In this document: in pieces, positions 34,845-45,765 of the stretch
Layout: each line of letters begins with the position of its first letter
How positions within the stretch are numbered: position 1 is the stretch's first letter
Source of the DNA: Elmis aenea
Taxonomy: Eukaryota; Arthropoda; Insecta; Coleoptera; Elmidae
Reading direction: 5' to 3'
NCBI GenBank assembly: GCA_947652605.1
Contig: OX393577.1
Span: forward strand, 8,804,868 to 8,868,867
DNA: 64,000 nucleotides
Translations under genes and position numbers: made by a program
Notes under the pieces: model-generated
What the model saw: the letters and a program-made list of their open reading frames with translations, nothing else
Told to the model about the DNA's origin: nothing
The model's database searches: none

Positions 34845-35058
34845 AATCAAAAAGTTATAGGTAGCAAAAAAAAAACGAAAAGTACTTTTCTCAGTTTTTT
34901 TCATGTTTTTCAAAAACAGTTGAAGATATTTCAAATCTGTTTTAATATTTAATATTGATGAGCATAAACTTTAGCAACTTTGCCAAATTTAAACCTTAAC
35001 CTATCTTCAGTAATAAGCGAGATTGCTATAGTAGCTTTCGAATTTGAATCACCCTGTA

Positions 35059-36636
35059 CATTAAAAATAATTTGTTTTATTGTTTTGTTAAAATTAAATT
35101 TTTGATACATATCATGCCAAATCCAGGTGAATTAAAATTGAGTAAGGATAGATTTCAAGGACCTAAAGGGACAATTTTTTTGGTTATGATTTTTAACGTA
35201 GTTAATCCTTTTCATTGTACAAGGCTAGAGATAAATCCGTATGTGTAATAAATTTTAACACTCATAAGTACACATATTGTTCTCATCGTAAATTTGTAGA
35301 ATAACTGCGGTTCCACTATAAAATACGTGTTGTCATGCAATTATCATTTTGGGCCGATAAAACAGTTGGGGATTTTCTTTGTAGACCGATGTGCCGGGTG
35401 CTCCAAAACATACCCCCCTCGAGGCAACCTGTGGGGGCGACCCACCTCACGAAATGAGATGCATTTATTTATTGCTTCAATTTTAAATTGATTATTTTTA
35501 AACACAAAATAGCTGTCTAGTTATTTGTCAACCGACAACTAAATATTTAATTTTCACAGTTAAAAATCGAACGGTGGTGTACTTGGACAATATTTTGGTG
35601 TCAATTTTATCTCAAATTTCGTGTTAATCTGACACTTTATCGCCTATTGTCTTTTGGACAAAATTGTGGCGTGTTAATTTCTAAAAGAATTGCACCAAAA
35701 ATTAGATAAATTGCAAATGACAAAAAACACAAAACGTCATTAAATTAAAAGACATTTGTCTTTAGAATCTAATATTTTTATGGAAATGTGTTATTTATTA
35801 AAAACGTTGACTCTAAAACACTGCAAATTCAACACAATTATTTTAACAAATTCGCAAAAACCAAAGATATTTTTTTTGGAAATGATTGAAAATGACTAAA
35901 TATTAATTAAAATGTCTGTTCCAAAAATGTTATAATGTGGCACAATTTAAACCAAATAATACAACTTTTAATTGGACCCATACAGTGTTAATTCTATCTC
36001 ATTTTTGTGTTAAAATTGCATCGTATATTTTACTGTTGTACATAGATACAGTTAATGTAATTATGTTCTCGTTATCATTAGTCATTTTTTAGTAAACCCG
36101 TTTAATAATAAATATTAGCTGCAATAAAGTTTAATGTAAAACCAAATTTCGCCCGTAAAGCGAGCTAATTATCGCGAATATTTATTTTTGCAAGAGATAA
36201 TTAAAGCTAAGAAATATTGACACGATTAAGGGGGTTTTTAACTGGTGCGCGTGTTTGCTCCGAAAGATGCCAATAAAAATTAAATGATCGGGTCTAACTT
36301 AATACAGGGATTTAATGACGTGCTGTATAGGGGGTTTCGTTGTAAAATAAAATAATAAGAAATAGCTGTTTATTGTAAATGATCTATAAGAAAATATAAT
36401 TGATAATACATTAATACATAGTATGTCTATCGACGTAAAGGAAACAAATTATGGCGCCGTTGTAACTTGGAAAGTTATTTAAAAAAAAAACTAGGAGCTA
36501 AAACCAAAATTTAAATATTAATTTAACGGGAAAAATGTAAAAAATATTTATTTAAACTTTACAGAGTTGTTTTAAAAAGGCTAGAATTTATTAAGATTGC
36601 ACGAAAATATTTGTACAGTAAAAAAATATTTTTCAT
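35059..36636. other. A+T-rich stretch with a short G+C-rich patch
   Basis: CATACCCCCCTCGAGGCAACCTG at 35408-35430 resembles the mirror of a hAT-like end near 59190 and may be a stray terminus. Otherwise nothing is recognised. Confidence 0.4.
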
Positions 36637-37866
36637 AATAGAATAAAAATAAGGAATATAATAGAAAGAAAAGTAGAAGAAGGAGAAGAACTCTACCTAA
36701 CATTTATAGACCTAAAAGCAGCCTTCGACACGGTAGACAGAAGAGAAATATGGAAAACCCTGAGAGAAATAGAAATACCTAACACCCTAATAAATGCAAT
36801 TAGAAGCACGTATCACACAGTAAGAGCAAAAATACAAATTGCAGGACAAAGATCAGACGAATTTAGAATGAACAAGGGAATAAAACAGGGAGACAGTCTA
36901 AGCCCACTATTATTTATAATATTCATGGATAAGATAGGGAAACGAATTAAGGAAAAACATAAACAACTGAACACGGCAATTGGGTACAGAAACCTAGAAA
37001 TAATTACATTAAATAGCCTACTATACGCAGACGACATAGTGCTTATAGCAAATACCAGAAACAAAATGCAAAAACTAGTGAATGCATGGACCGAGGAAAT
37101 AGAGAGCATGGGAATGGAAGTGAATATAAATAAAACAAAAACAATGATCATAAACGAAAAACAAAAAGACCCTCAAAACATCAACAAAATTAAATGTAAA
37201 AACAATGAGCTAGAAAGAGTGACAACATATGAATACTTAGGAAGTATAATAACAGAGGACGGGAGAATAGACGCCGAACTAACAAACAGGGCAAACAAAT
37301 CAACAAAACTCTATTATTCACTAAACAAATCAATATTAAGGACACAAAGAGATAGACAAAAAAGTGAAAATGAAAATACACAATATGATAACAATACCGA
37401 TAATAACATATGCAGCGGAAAACTGGACAATAAAGAAAAAAGATGAAAATAAAATAAACGCCATGGAAATGAAACACCTCCGGAAAATAGCTGGGAAAAC
37501 AAAATGGGATAGGATAAGAAACGAAAACATTAGAGAAATGACAGAACAAGAACCAATAATAGATAAAATAAAAAAGAAACAACTTAACTGGTATGGACAT
37601 GTCATGAGAATGAATCCAGACAGACTTAAAAGAAAAATAATAGAAATAGGAAAACCAGCCAAAAAACAAAGAGGGAGACCAAGAAGGAAATGGATGGATC
37701 AAATAAGGGATTGGGGAGCAGAAAGAGGAAAAACACCAGAAGAAATGAAAATTCTTGCAAAAAACAGAATGGCATGGCGAAAATGGACTCGGGATACGAG
37801 ACTAACCTCCGACGCCTGAAAAGGCAGAAGGAGACGAGAAGAAGAAGAAGAAGAAGAAGAAGAATA
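36637..37866 (+). mobile_element. LINE family 1, 5'-truncated copy with (GAA)n tail
   Basis: This is the best retrotransposon copy in the window. Its 5' edge near 36637 falls inside the reverse transcriptase domain, typical 5' truncation. The coding part ends at TGA 37817-37819. The 3' untranslated region is only about 15 bp and is followed by about nine GAA triplets (37837-37863). Short 3' sequence with a triplet tail fits RTE-like elements. A second antisense copy lies at 1921-2850. Confidence 0.9.
36640..37819 (+). pseudogene. LINE reverse transcriptase, one frameshift
   Basis: The protein copies element RNA into DNA at a nicked target site. Visible motifs in order: FIDLKAAFDTVD (motif A, near 36703), GIKQGDSLSPLLF (motif B, near 36880), YADDIVLIA (motif C with the catalytic DD, 37024-37050), NINKTKTMIINEKQ, and YEYLGSIITEDGR (37231-37270). 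The first frame runs 36640-37446. A one-base shift in the A run near 37360 moves the true continuation to the frame ending at 37819: MITIPIITYAAENWTIKKKD, then QLNWYGHVMRMNPDRL and RGRPRRKWMDQI. The amino-terminal endonuclease is missing by truncation. Without the shift about 393 codons would be open, so decay is slight. Confidence 0.93.
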
Positions 37867-38352
37867 AAAATTCTGCTGCGTAAAATGTGCACAGCATAAA
37901 TCAATTTGCACATTATACCTACTAATAAATAAATCCAGTCTTTTTTTCAATTTATTTTAAAATGAAAAATAATGTTATTAAAATAATTATTAATTATAAA
38001 AAATAATAACAAAGAAGGAAGTATTACATATTATATTGAAATTTAATCAATAACCAGCACTTTTTTATTTTTTTTTGTCGTCCACCCTCCTTTTTTTTGT
38101 CCAATTGTAGGTATTTTAGCTTTAGGTAGGTAGAGCTTTACATATTTTATTCATGTTAAGACTGCATTTGTTAAGGAATGTAGGACAATTATTGTATTTA
38201 GCATCAATCCAGTATCCAGTTTTCTTCGACTTTATTCGTTGGTAATTTATTATATGGTCCAAGACGTAAAATAATTTATTACAAGATCGTCAAAAGTTGT
38301 CCAACGTTAAGGTTTAAAATTTTCAGATAATACAATATTTTTTCCTTCGTGA
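37867..38352. other. A+T-rich stretch, nothing recognised
   Basis: Homopolymer-rich sequence without gene or repeat termini. Confidence 0.5.
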
Positions 38353-38920
38353 ACAGGATGGTCCAAATTCGATGGGATTACATGGGCATCTCGCTTAATA
38401 TTCAAGATAGAAACGGTTAAATTACCAAAAATGTGCATTTTTTTAAGACAAACTCAGAACCATTTTCAAAAATATTCCATCATTTCCGGTTTTTGAGTTA
38501 TTAGAGAAAAGTCTTTTTTGTTACATTAATAATGTGTCATATCTCCATTATTGTTGTAAATATCGAAAAAATGTATATAGATAATTTTTGGATATCTTCA
38601 TGTAAAATTCAAATATACAAAAAAAAATATATTTTCACCTGCTGTTAAAAAGTTACGACAAACTCACATTTTTTTAAATTGAAGCTGTAGATGGCTATGA
38701 CCTATTTAAAGTTTATTATTTTTTTCTTATTTCAAATAAACAGGGTAGTCCACATAGTGCGTAAAAAAATCTACAACTGTTTGCCCAAAAATATTTTTGT
38801 AACATCAACGATAAAAAAAAATATGCTTATTTTAATTTTTGTTTATTATCTAGCGTGCCGTGGAACTTTTTTAAAACATTAAATCTTCACTGTATAGGTT
38901 TCAGGAAGGGTAACAATTTG

Positions 38921-40168
38921 CAGCGCCGCCCTTACAAGTTGCGGGGCGACAATTTTTACATTATTTTTGGTATAATTCAAAGGTGCCATAAAACCTTCAT
39001 GCTAAAGGAGAATAATTTTGTTATACAGGGTGGTCCACTTCTTTGTAGCAAAACTTTAACAGTCGATACAAAAATTCATTTTAAAAGGAATATTCCCTAT
39101 CAACATGGGTCCAAAAACGCTTTATTTTAAAGATTTTAAAGAAATTTTCGAAAAAATATCGATAATTTTTAACCGTTTCCCAACCAGTAGATATATTTAA
39201 ACCAAATTTAGTATACAGTACCACCTTACAGGTTACCGCATTCGATGAGAATGTCAAGCCTCACAAGGCAATTAGTGGCGGAGTTGTGGGGGTTCAGTTT
39301 TAATAAATTTTATAAAAAATTAGTACGGCTCTGTTCAAAATCAAACTCGAACTACGAACTGGTTTATGGGTAGAGCATTTTATTTTAAACCTAAAGTGTC
39401 TCTACTCTTTGCTCTAAAAATATCGCGAAAAGCAGAAAATTGCAAATTGCAGAGTAAATGTTCAAAATGTGGATCATTAAGCGTTAATTTAGTGGAACTT
39501 CTTCCTTCATTATTAGCAGGTTCTGTTATTAAAAACTGCAAAAATCGGTAATTACTTCTTTATTTCGATTAGCGATATTTTTAGACCGAATTTACGAGCA
39601 AATTTTTCGCGAGAATAGTGAAATAAATCTAATTTCGCGCCAAACGGTGACAGATACGAAGAAAAGTCAGGAGACACTTTTTGTTTAGAATAAAATGCTC
39701 TACCCAAAAACCAGTTCGAGTTTATTTTGAACAGGCCGTTCTAGTATTTTATAACATTTAATAAAACTGAACCCTTACAACTCCGCCACTAATTGCCTTG
39801 TGAGGCTTGATATTCTCACCAAACCTGTAAGGTGGTGCTGTATACCAAATTTGGTTTAAATATATCTACTTGTTGAGAAACGGTTAACAATTATCGATAT
39901 TTTTTCGAAAATTTCAACACCCTGTATCTTTAAAATGAATTTATGGACCCATGTTGATCTGGAATATTCGCTTTAAAATAAGTATTTGTATCGGCTGTTA
40001 AAGTCCTGCTATAAAAAAATGGACCACCTTGTGAATAAAATACAGGAGTAGAGGAGGTAAAATTTTATCGATTTCGTCTCAAAATGCGGATCCCTGGTAG
40101 CGCGGGGCCCCTGGTAGCGCGGGGCCTCGGGCGCAGGCCCATGTCGCCCATACCTAAGGGCGGCCCTG
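38921..40168. mobile_element. hAT-like element with perfect 8 bp target duplication
   Basis: The 1248 bp insertion begins CAGCGCCGCCCTTA and ends TAAGGGCGGCCCTG, near-perfect inverted repeats. ACAATTTG lies directly outside both ends (38913-38920 and 40169-40176), an exact 8 bp duplication as made by hAT transposases. Near the right end the 18 bp unit CCCTGGTAGCGCGGGGCC is repeated in tandem (40091-40127). No transposase is encoded. The interior is filled by a family C foldback. Confidence 0.92.
39022..40034. mobile_element. foldback family C, innermost layer
   Basis: TATACAGGGTGGTCCACTTC at 39022 and the mirror ending near 40034 (GGACCACCTTGTGAATA) bound arms of roughly 390 bp (blocks GTAGAGCATTTTATT, AATTAGTGGCGGAGTTG and mirrors). 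The centre at about 39410-39640 is single copy. A sense frame there ends AGSVIKNCKNR, faintly like the 'TGSV.K' stretch that follows the helix-turn-helix in related transposases, but this is too weak to call. Confidence 0.8.
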
Positions 40169-40494
40169 ACAATTTGTCTAATTTAAACTTCTTTGTAGCT
40201 CTTACCGTTTACGAGATCCCAATAGCGGCCCTTCTACCATGTGGACCACTCTGTTTAAGGGTTGATGTAAATAATATACAAGTTACGAAGATTTTTTCCT
40301 TTTTATTTTATAGAAAAACAGTAGACCGTGGAAACAAAAAAAAAACAAGGTGCAAAATCTCTTAAAACTTATGTGGTACAAGTTACCAAGGCTTTTTAAT
40401 TTAAAAACAGCACATTTTGTTAATTTAACCGTCTCTCTATCTTGAATATTAAGCGAGATACCCATGTAATCCCATCGAATTTGGACCACCCTGT

Positions 40495-42396
40495 ACATGG
40501 CAATAAATACGCATTTCATCTTCTGAACATTTCCATTCTTAATTTTTATTACCCAATTATAGGCAGCTATTCATGTCTCTAATCTTATTGTTGGGCACTT
40601 CGATATCGATATTGTTTTCAATTTATATGTTTAAGCTAATGACCATTTTGGTACCTTTTCATAAGCCAAATATTTGACCTAGCCCAACCAACTTAACCTA
40701 ATCTAAGCTACTATACATGTCAATCTATTTACCGTGAAATTAAACGTTTTACTGTACGTAGGTATTTATTTTCTTATTCCGTATTCAATTTCATTTTGTG
40801 AATCTACTGTATTTAATTCGAAGATGATTCTAAATTGCGTTTAATATTTTACTGTACGAAATGATTTTATTGATGAATGTAGTTTTTAACCTTTAACGCT
40901 TTGGTTTTTGAATTGTAAAAGTTGTTTTTAATTTTGTACCAGGCGTTTAAGTTTTAGCGTTTCAAAAATCCAATTCATGTTCAAATAATTTTAAAATTGT
41001 TCCATAGATAAGTTATAGGTGTGTTGAATTGGGTGTTAAATACAATTGAACATAAAAATATATCACATCCTTTCAGAACACTAAAATTTCATACGATACA
41101 TAACGACTTGCGCTCAAAAAAAAGTTATGAGCTTGCATGTCTGTGGACTATAAATCATAATAATGAAAAAATAGACTAGCAGTGCATCTAATTCGGCGTG
41201 TAGCCGCATTGGCGCCACTTTTGTGACCTTGTACGACATCCGGACCATGAAACGGCGATTGCCTTAAATTTCCTACCCCATCAACTATCTTCCTCCAACC
41301 ATTTCGTGCCAACAGCGAGAACAGAGTTGGAAACATCGGATATCTTTGATTTCGTTACGTTCAAATGTTAACTCACGCAGATGTAGTTCTGAATTCAAAT
41401 GGTCCATGAGGACCGCCCTGTCAGACGTTTCTAAAATTTCTAATGTTCATTTAACGTGATGTTGCCCAACGCAGTGCCTTACTGGCGCTTTGTGGTTTAA
41501 AAAGGGACAGGGTGCTTAGGGCGTAGTTTAAAAATAATGTTTTTAAAACTTGAGACGACTCACATGTTTCTGGTTAGCTTGTGGTTAGGTTGTGTTAGGA
41601 AATAGGAACTATTTTGGTTTACGATTTGACTTTTATGGGCAATATTTTGCATTGTTTTTTTACGTGTTCCGCTTTAGACAAACCGTTAATTTAAATTTAA
41701 AAAAAAAATTATTTTATGGACCTATTCAACTTATATTTTTTATGCTTCTGTATAAGAATGTTAAATTAAGCAACATGCTAATTTTATAGGTATTTTTAAA
41801 CCGTAAGATCGAATAAAATTACGGGCCGTTGGTTATAAAAGTAGTCCATTGCTCTTTGCTTCGAAATAGGGTGATAGGGTTTGCATTTTAGTTGATTTAA
41901 AGATATTGATAACGTTTACTATGTGTACATTTATAAGGCAAATAATGTTTTTGATAATTCGTTAAACCAATATTTTGGTTTATATGCCAAAAATGGACTT
42001 ATATCGTTTTTATTATTATTGAATTGTGAATATAATGAAATTTTATTTATATCTACATCAATTTTATTGAATGTGTTAGTTAGTACGACTTTGTTTATAA
42101 ATAAAAACAAGGAACAAAGTGTTATTGTTCAATCTTAATATGTATTGACTTTTTGCCAATTACATTTTGCCTATAAGTTTGTTATAAACTCGTAGATTTT
42201 CGTATTACATTGCGAATTTAACTGTTAAATGGCACGGTTTTACCCCTTAAAGTCTTAAATTAGACTACAAGAAAGAGATTTGAACCATTTTTGTTGTAAA
42301 TGATAACGCAATATCATTTAATAACGAATTTTCAATTGGTCAAAGCAAGTGAATACTTTAAATTATAAACTGTAAATTGTTAACCAATAAAAAATG
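40495..42396. other. A+T-rich stretch with a less A+T-rich patch
   Basis: At 41150-41480 composition is more balanced and a 62-codon minus-strand frame (41336-41148) is open, but I recognise nothing in it. The rest is strongly A+T-rich, and the short frames at 41592-42138 are compositional. Confidence 0.45.
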
Positions 42397-42784
42397 GCTT
42401 GTTATAAACTGCTGTAAATAAATTATGTTTTGTAATTTAAAAAAATGTTTTAGTATAAACAGTTTACTAAGTTTGCTATAAAATTATAAATGTTTAATGT
42501 AAAATTTAATGTATATGTTATAATAAATATTTTAATTTGCTATTAAAAAAAAATATACAAACTTCATAAAAAGTACTACAAACTTTGCAATACTTAACAA
42601 TACGGACCTCAGTGTGATTCAGGTATTCGTTTAGTGCAACTCTGAAAACAGTGAGGTTACTTTATATCGATCTAATCTTCCACATAACCTCAATAAGCTT
42701 TCAATCTTATCTAAACGTAAGTTAAGTGATGCTATTAAAAGTGAAGTCAAAATACTGTTTGAAAACGACACCAGAATTGAACAA

Positions 42785-43140
42785 GATTTAAAAAAAAATT
42801 GAACGAAATTTGAGAGATGAAAAAATTAGCCAAACGAACATTTCATTGGGCGAATTGGAAAAGAATATTTTGGTAAAGGTAGTAATACCTGATGATGATA
42901 TTAAGCCATTTATTGTCGCCTATAAGATTTGTTACAATAATTTGTATGTCGTCAAAAAAGCTTTTAGAACATGCATTAGGTACTGTCTGACCATATACAT
43001 GCACATGCTACATATAAACTAAATTGGCACAAATTTTTGGTCCTTGTGATAGGTACAAGTGATCTTTATCGATCTTTCCATAGTTTTGGAATTGCAGTTT
43101 GTACTTTTAGAAACTAACAGAAGATTTAAGCTTCGTGTCT
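42785..43140 (+). pseudogene. reading frame of repeat X, copy 2, with possible intron
   Basis: The frame reads KKIERNLRDEKISQTNISLG, ELEKNILVKVVIPDDDIKPF and I up to 42914. The next 138 bp begins GTCGCC and ends TGATAG. The frame then resumes at 43053 as VQVIFIDLSIVLELQFVLLE, matching copy 1, where PFI is followed directly by VQV. Removal of 42915-43052 gives the same junction as copy 1. The acceptor side is plausible (T-rich then TAG) but the donor GTCGCC is weak. After about 43120 the frame is broken. I do not recognise the product. Confidence 0.5.
42915..43052 (+). other. 138 bp GT...AG insert, candidate intron
   Basis: The insert is present in repeat X copy 2 and precisely absent from copy 1, between the codons for I and V (phase 0). 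It begins GT and ends AG. The alternative is a small insertion with a 2 bp GT duplication. No terminal inverted repeats are visible. Confidence 0.45.
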
Positions 43141-43332
43141 AGCTCCTTAAAGAATATTGTAACCAAAATACCTAAAAACCTGACCTTACTTGACCTTACC
43201 TGACCTGATCTAACTTAACCTGTCCTCAAATTATTGATTGTAAAAATAAAAATATTCACGGATTTTTAAATTTTGTAAAACAAATTTCACTATGTTTATA
43301 GTCTTTATGTACTTATAGTGTTTCTTACTCAC

Positions 43333-43745
43333 TAACACAAAAACAAAAACAAAGAATACAGGCACAGGAAATGAGATGTTTGAGAAGAATAGAGGGATAT
43401 AGACTGATTGATAAAATCAGTAACGAAAAAATTCGAAATAACCTAGGAGTAACAGATACTAAGAAACAGATGGAGACGAATCAATTAAGAAGACATCTGC
43501 TACGCATGCCAGAAAGTAGATACGCGAAAATAGGATGGAAAATGAAGATGGAGGGAAAAAGTAATAGAGGAAGACGAAGAATAAAATGGTAAAAAGAAGT
43601 GAGACCGAGACTAGAAGAAAAAGGAGTCAGCTGGAGAGATGTGCCACAATTAGCTAACGATAGGAAGGAATGGAGGAACATAATACAGATAGAAAAGCAT
43701 ACCTCGACACCGAAAGGTACAAGAGGAACCTATTAAAAAGAAGAA
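43333..43745 (+). pseudogene. LINE family 3 3' end, sense
   Basis: The sequence encodes TQKQKQRIQAQEMRCLRRIE, GYRLIDKISNEKIRNNLGVT, METNQLRRHLLRMPESRYAK and MEGKSNRGRRRIKW. After a stop at 43592 it continues EEKGVSWRDVPQLANDRKEW. It ends in AAAAAGAAGAAGAAGA at about 43745. This is the carboxy-terminal region of the family also found at 16585. The 'RHLLRMPESR' block corresponds to 'W.GH..RM..SR' with the W-GH part damaged. Confidence 0.88.
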
Positions 43746-44394
43746 GAAGAGTGTTTCTTAAGTTTGATAGCAAACTAATTATTTTTATAGCAATTATTAT
43801 TTTTTTTGGCAAAAAATATGTTTTACAGCACTTGCTTTATTTTATAGCTAAAAAAAAATCTCTTTTGATTTTTTTTTTTACAAAAATGGAACTACCACTT
43901 CCATAATAAACGTCCAGTTAAAAAATTAAGTCCGCCTTTTTATATCAGCATGTTTTTCGCATTTGTAAACCCAAAGGCGAAAAAACAACGAAGATAAAGC
44001 GTGTAATAGCGATCGTGCGTCACACAACAATGCATTATACACGTATGTACGTATGTATATAGATATAATAATCGTTTATATGCAGTTCAGAGGGGTGAAA
44101 ATTGCCATAATTAGGGCTCGAAACCATCCGAGATTTAGTCAAGAGCATCCCCTGATAGTTGTTACGCACAGCGACGTTACAAATTTAGTATACAATGACA
44201 CATGTTCATGATTTATCACTTAAGGGTGGTGACACGTCGTTTTGGGGTTTTTGGCAGACCATTATTGAATGACGCTTCACCATAGTCAATTGGCCGCACT
44301 TTTTAAGCGATATTAACATTATTAATACTTAAATTTTTACAGTAATATTCACAAAAATATCTCTGCTAGAGTGGGCCAAAAGCCACTTTACCGG
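43746..44394. other. A+T-rich stretch, nothing recognised
   Basis: No gene evidence was seen. It leads into the antisense transposase fragment that ends at 44395. Confidence 0.5.
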
Positions 44395-44760
44395 TTAAAA
44401 CAGAAAGATATCATCTTTTAAATGGCCCCCTTTTTATTGTCCATAAAGGCGAGCTTTTTCTATAGCACTCTCCATAACTGCTTGCAACGTGACTGTTTAT
44501 TATTCGAATTTCCAGGCAAATATTGTTCTTCAGCTCAGCAAGGTTCGGGGCTTATTAACAAACACCCTCTGTTTCAAATATCCCTATAACAATAAATCTG
44601 GAGCCCTCAGATCAGGGGAACGTGGCGGCAAACAAAACTCATTTGTGGAAATTATTTGTTCTCCAAAAATTTGCCTTTTCAGCTGCATGGACTCTCGGGG
44701 AAAACGATTCGTTGGACTAAAAATATGTTTTTTTTTTATTTTATTTGACTTGGAAAATAA
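44395..44760 (-). pseudogene. DDE transposase carboxy-terminus, DUF4817-type, antisense
   Basis: Reading leftward from about 44720, the minus strand gives FGEQIISTNEFCLPPRSPDL, APDLLL, one stop at the expected W, GYLKQRVFVNKPRTL, VTLQAVMESAIEKARLYGQ, and GGHLKDDIFLF up to the stop at 44395-44397. This is the end of the DDE domain of arthropod transposases that carry the DUF4817 helix-turn-helix: 'WPPRSPDLTPLDFFLWGYLK..VY..' with the third catalytic aspartate in RSPDL, then 'NGGHLND.IF'. The frame shifts near 44540 and contains two stops. It complements the amino-terminal pieces at 27.1, 34.0 and 55.7 kb. No foldback arms adjoin it, so it is probably a remnant of a full-length relative. Confidence 0.82.
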
Positions 44761-45527
44761 GCATGTTTTGAATCATTTAAATAACAAAAATAATTTTGGC
44801 CAGCTACGAGTAGATCAGGCATATACCCCACGGCGCACTGGCGCCGTGGAGCTAACAATATAACAAACTGTAAGGAAAATTACACTGTGCGTCAGTTGCT
44901 ATTTTATGAAATCATGGCAGCTTAGTATTTTAGTAACAATCCTCGTATATTTTAATTCACGCTCCTCACAATTTGTTGTATGAAATTAAAAAGCGATTTC
45001 AAATTGCTGCATGAAGGAGCAACGTTTCGACTCGATAGATCTGAATCGCTCGGTATTTCTGTATACTTAAAGAAGCGGCTATAAAGTCAGTAAGGTCCGT
45101 AAACGAGAAAAAAATGCAATATTCAAATCCAACAATTTAATTAGTCAAGCACTGTTGCATAAGTGCAAAGTCATTGGTTAGTGAGGAACGCGCGTTACCG
45201 GTCGAGGGTAAGACTGGTAATTTATTACACCGTTTTATAGCGAGCTTGACGGCTCAATCAGATTCTCTTGTTCGTGGTTACTTTTATAGCACCCGTGAGA
45301 AATTAATTATCTGTGATTGAGATCCCGCTCCTTTGGATGCATTGAAAATTTGGCCGTGGACACGCCTTTTTATCAAATGGTTATGTCATAAGTTTTACAG
45401 CGATAATTAATAATTTTAGCACTTTCAAAATATTTAATTAATGTTGCGGCCTCTTCGTCGGATTAAATAATTTACCCGGACGTGTTACTCAATGTAAACA
45501 GTTGAAAATTACATTGGTGTTTGGATA
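44761..45527. other. A+T-rich stretch, nothing recognised
   Basis: The sense frame crossing 44489-44863 is the shadow of the antisense transposase and carries no message of its own. The rest lacks features. Confidence 0.5.
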
Positions 45528-45765
45528 TACAGGGTGGACCAAATTCGAATCCTTTACGGGGTATCCTGGTTACCGTAATAGTTAGCGAAAATCTGCTATC
45601 TATCTCTTTAGCTACTTTTTTGAGAAAAGAACGCCTGTGTAATCAGATTTTTTATATTGTTTTCCATTTTGGCACTACAGACGAAAGATTAAACTTCAAC
45701 GTTTTTGAAAATTTACTATAACTTTTTTATTTATATTAGAACTTAATATATCTTCTATCTATATA

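Larger units (their letters stand above)
32666..35058. mobile_element. foldback family D, copy 2, containing family E
   Basis: Ends are TATACAGGGTGATTCAAATT and the mirror AATTTGAATCACCCTGTA. The outer arm runs 32666-32870 and its partner 34850-35058. An internal palindrome spans about 32935-33235 (ATGGTGCCATCAATTTT... AATTAATGGCACCAT). Family E is inserted at 33285-34844, splitting the right side. The copy at 13719 lacks E and so shows the pre-insertion state. Confidence 0.88.
38740..40254. mobile_element. family C2 element nested in family B
   Basis: ACAGGGTAGTCCACATAGTG at 38740 and the mirror ending GTGGACCACTCTGT at 40254 match the small complete copy at 58637-58901 (shared ACTTCTTTGTAGCTCTTACC and ACGAGATCCCAATAG blocks). 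It is split by a hAT-like insertion at 38921-40168. Confidence 0.8.
38353..40494. mobile_element. family B element, copy 2, outermost of four nested layers
   Basis: Left end ACAGGATGGTCCAAATTCGA and right end mirror TCGAATTTGGACCACCCTGT match for about 100 bp before diverging. Family B is therefore an ordinary terminal-repeat element of about 630 bp instead of a full foldback. Its interior is split at about 38739/40255 by a family C2 element. The interior shows no readable protein. Confidence 0.85.
42397..43320 (+). repeat. dispersed repeat X, copy 2 (inverted)
   Basis: The block is homologous end to end to 8866-9725 in reverse. It is about 60 bp longer in total, mainly because of a 138 bp extra stretch at 42915-43052 partly offset by gaps. 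The GGTTAGG-like tract appears here as CCTTACC/CTAACTT-type sequence at 43185-43218. A LINE family 3 fragment abuts it at 43333, but in the opposite relative orientation to the LINE beside copy 1, so the two were not moved together. Confidence 0.8.

Noticed and set aside
37190..37950. Several hydrophobic minus-strand frames up to 170 codons that look membrane-like
   Set aside because: They are antisense shadows of the LINE reverse transcriptase at 36640-37819, whose A-rich codons read as F, L and S on the other strand. The similar frames at 4253-4806, 5957-6283 and 20056-20731 are shadows of antisense LINEs.
39366..39551. Family C centre considered as a third DUF4817-type remnant
   Set aside because: Only a faint AGSVIKNCKNR resemblance is present and the upstream residues do not fit the domain pattern.
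44489..44863. 124-codon sense frame
   Set aside because: The complementary strand encodes a recognisable transposase end, which explains the open frame.
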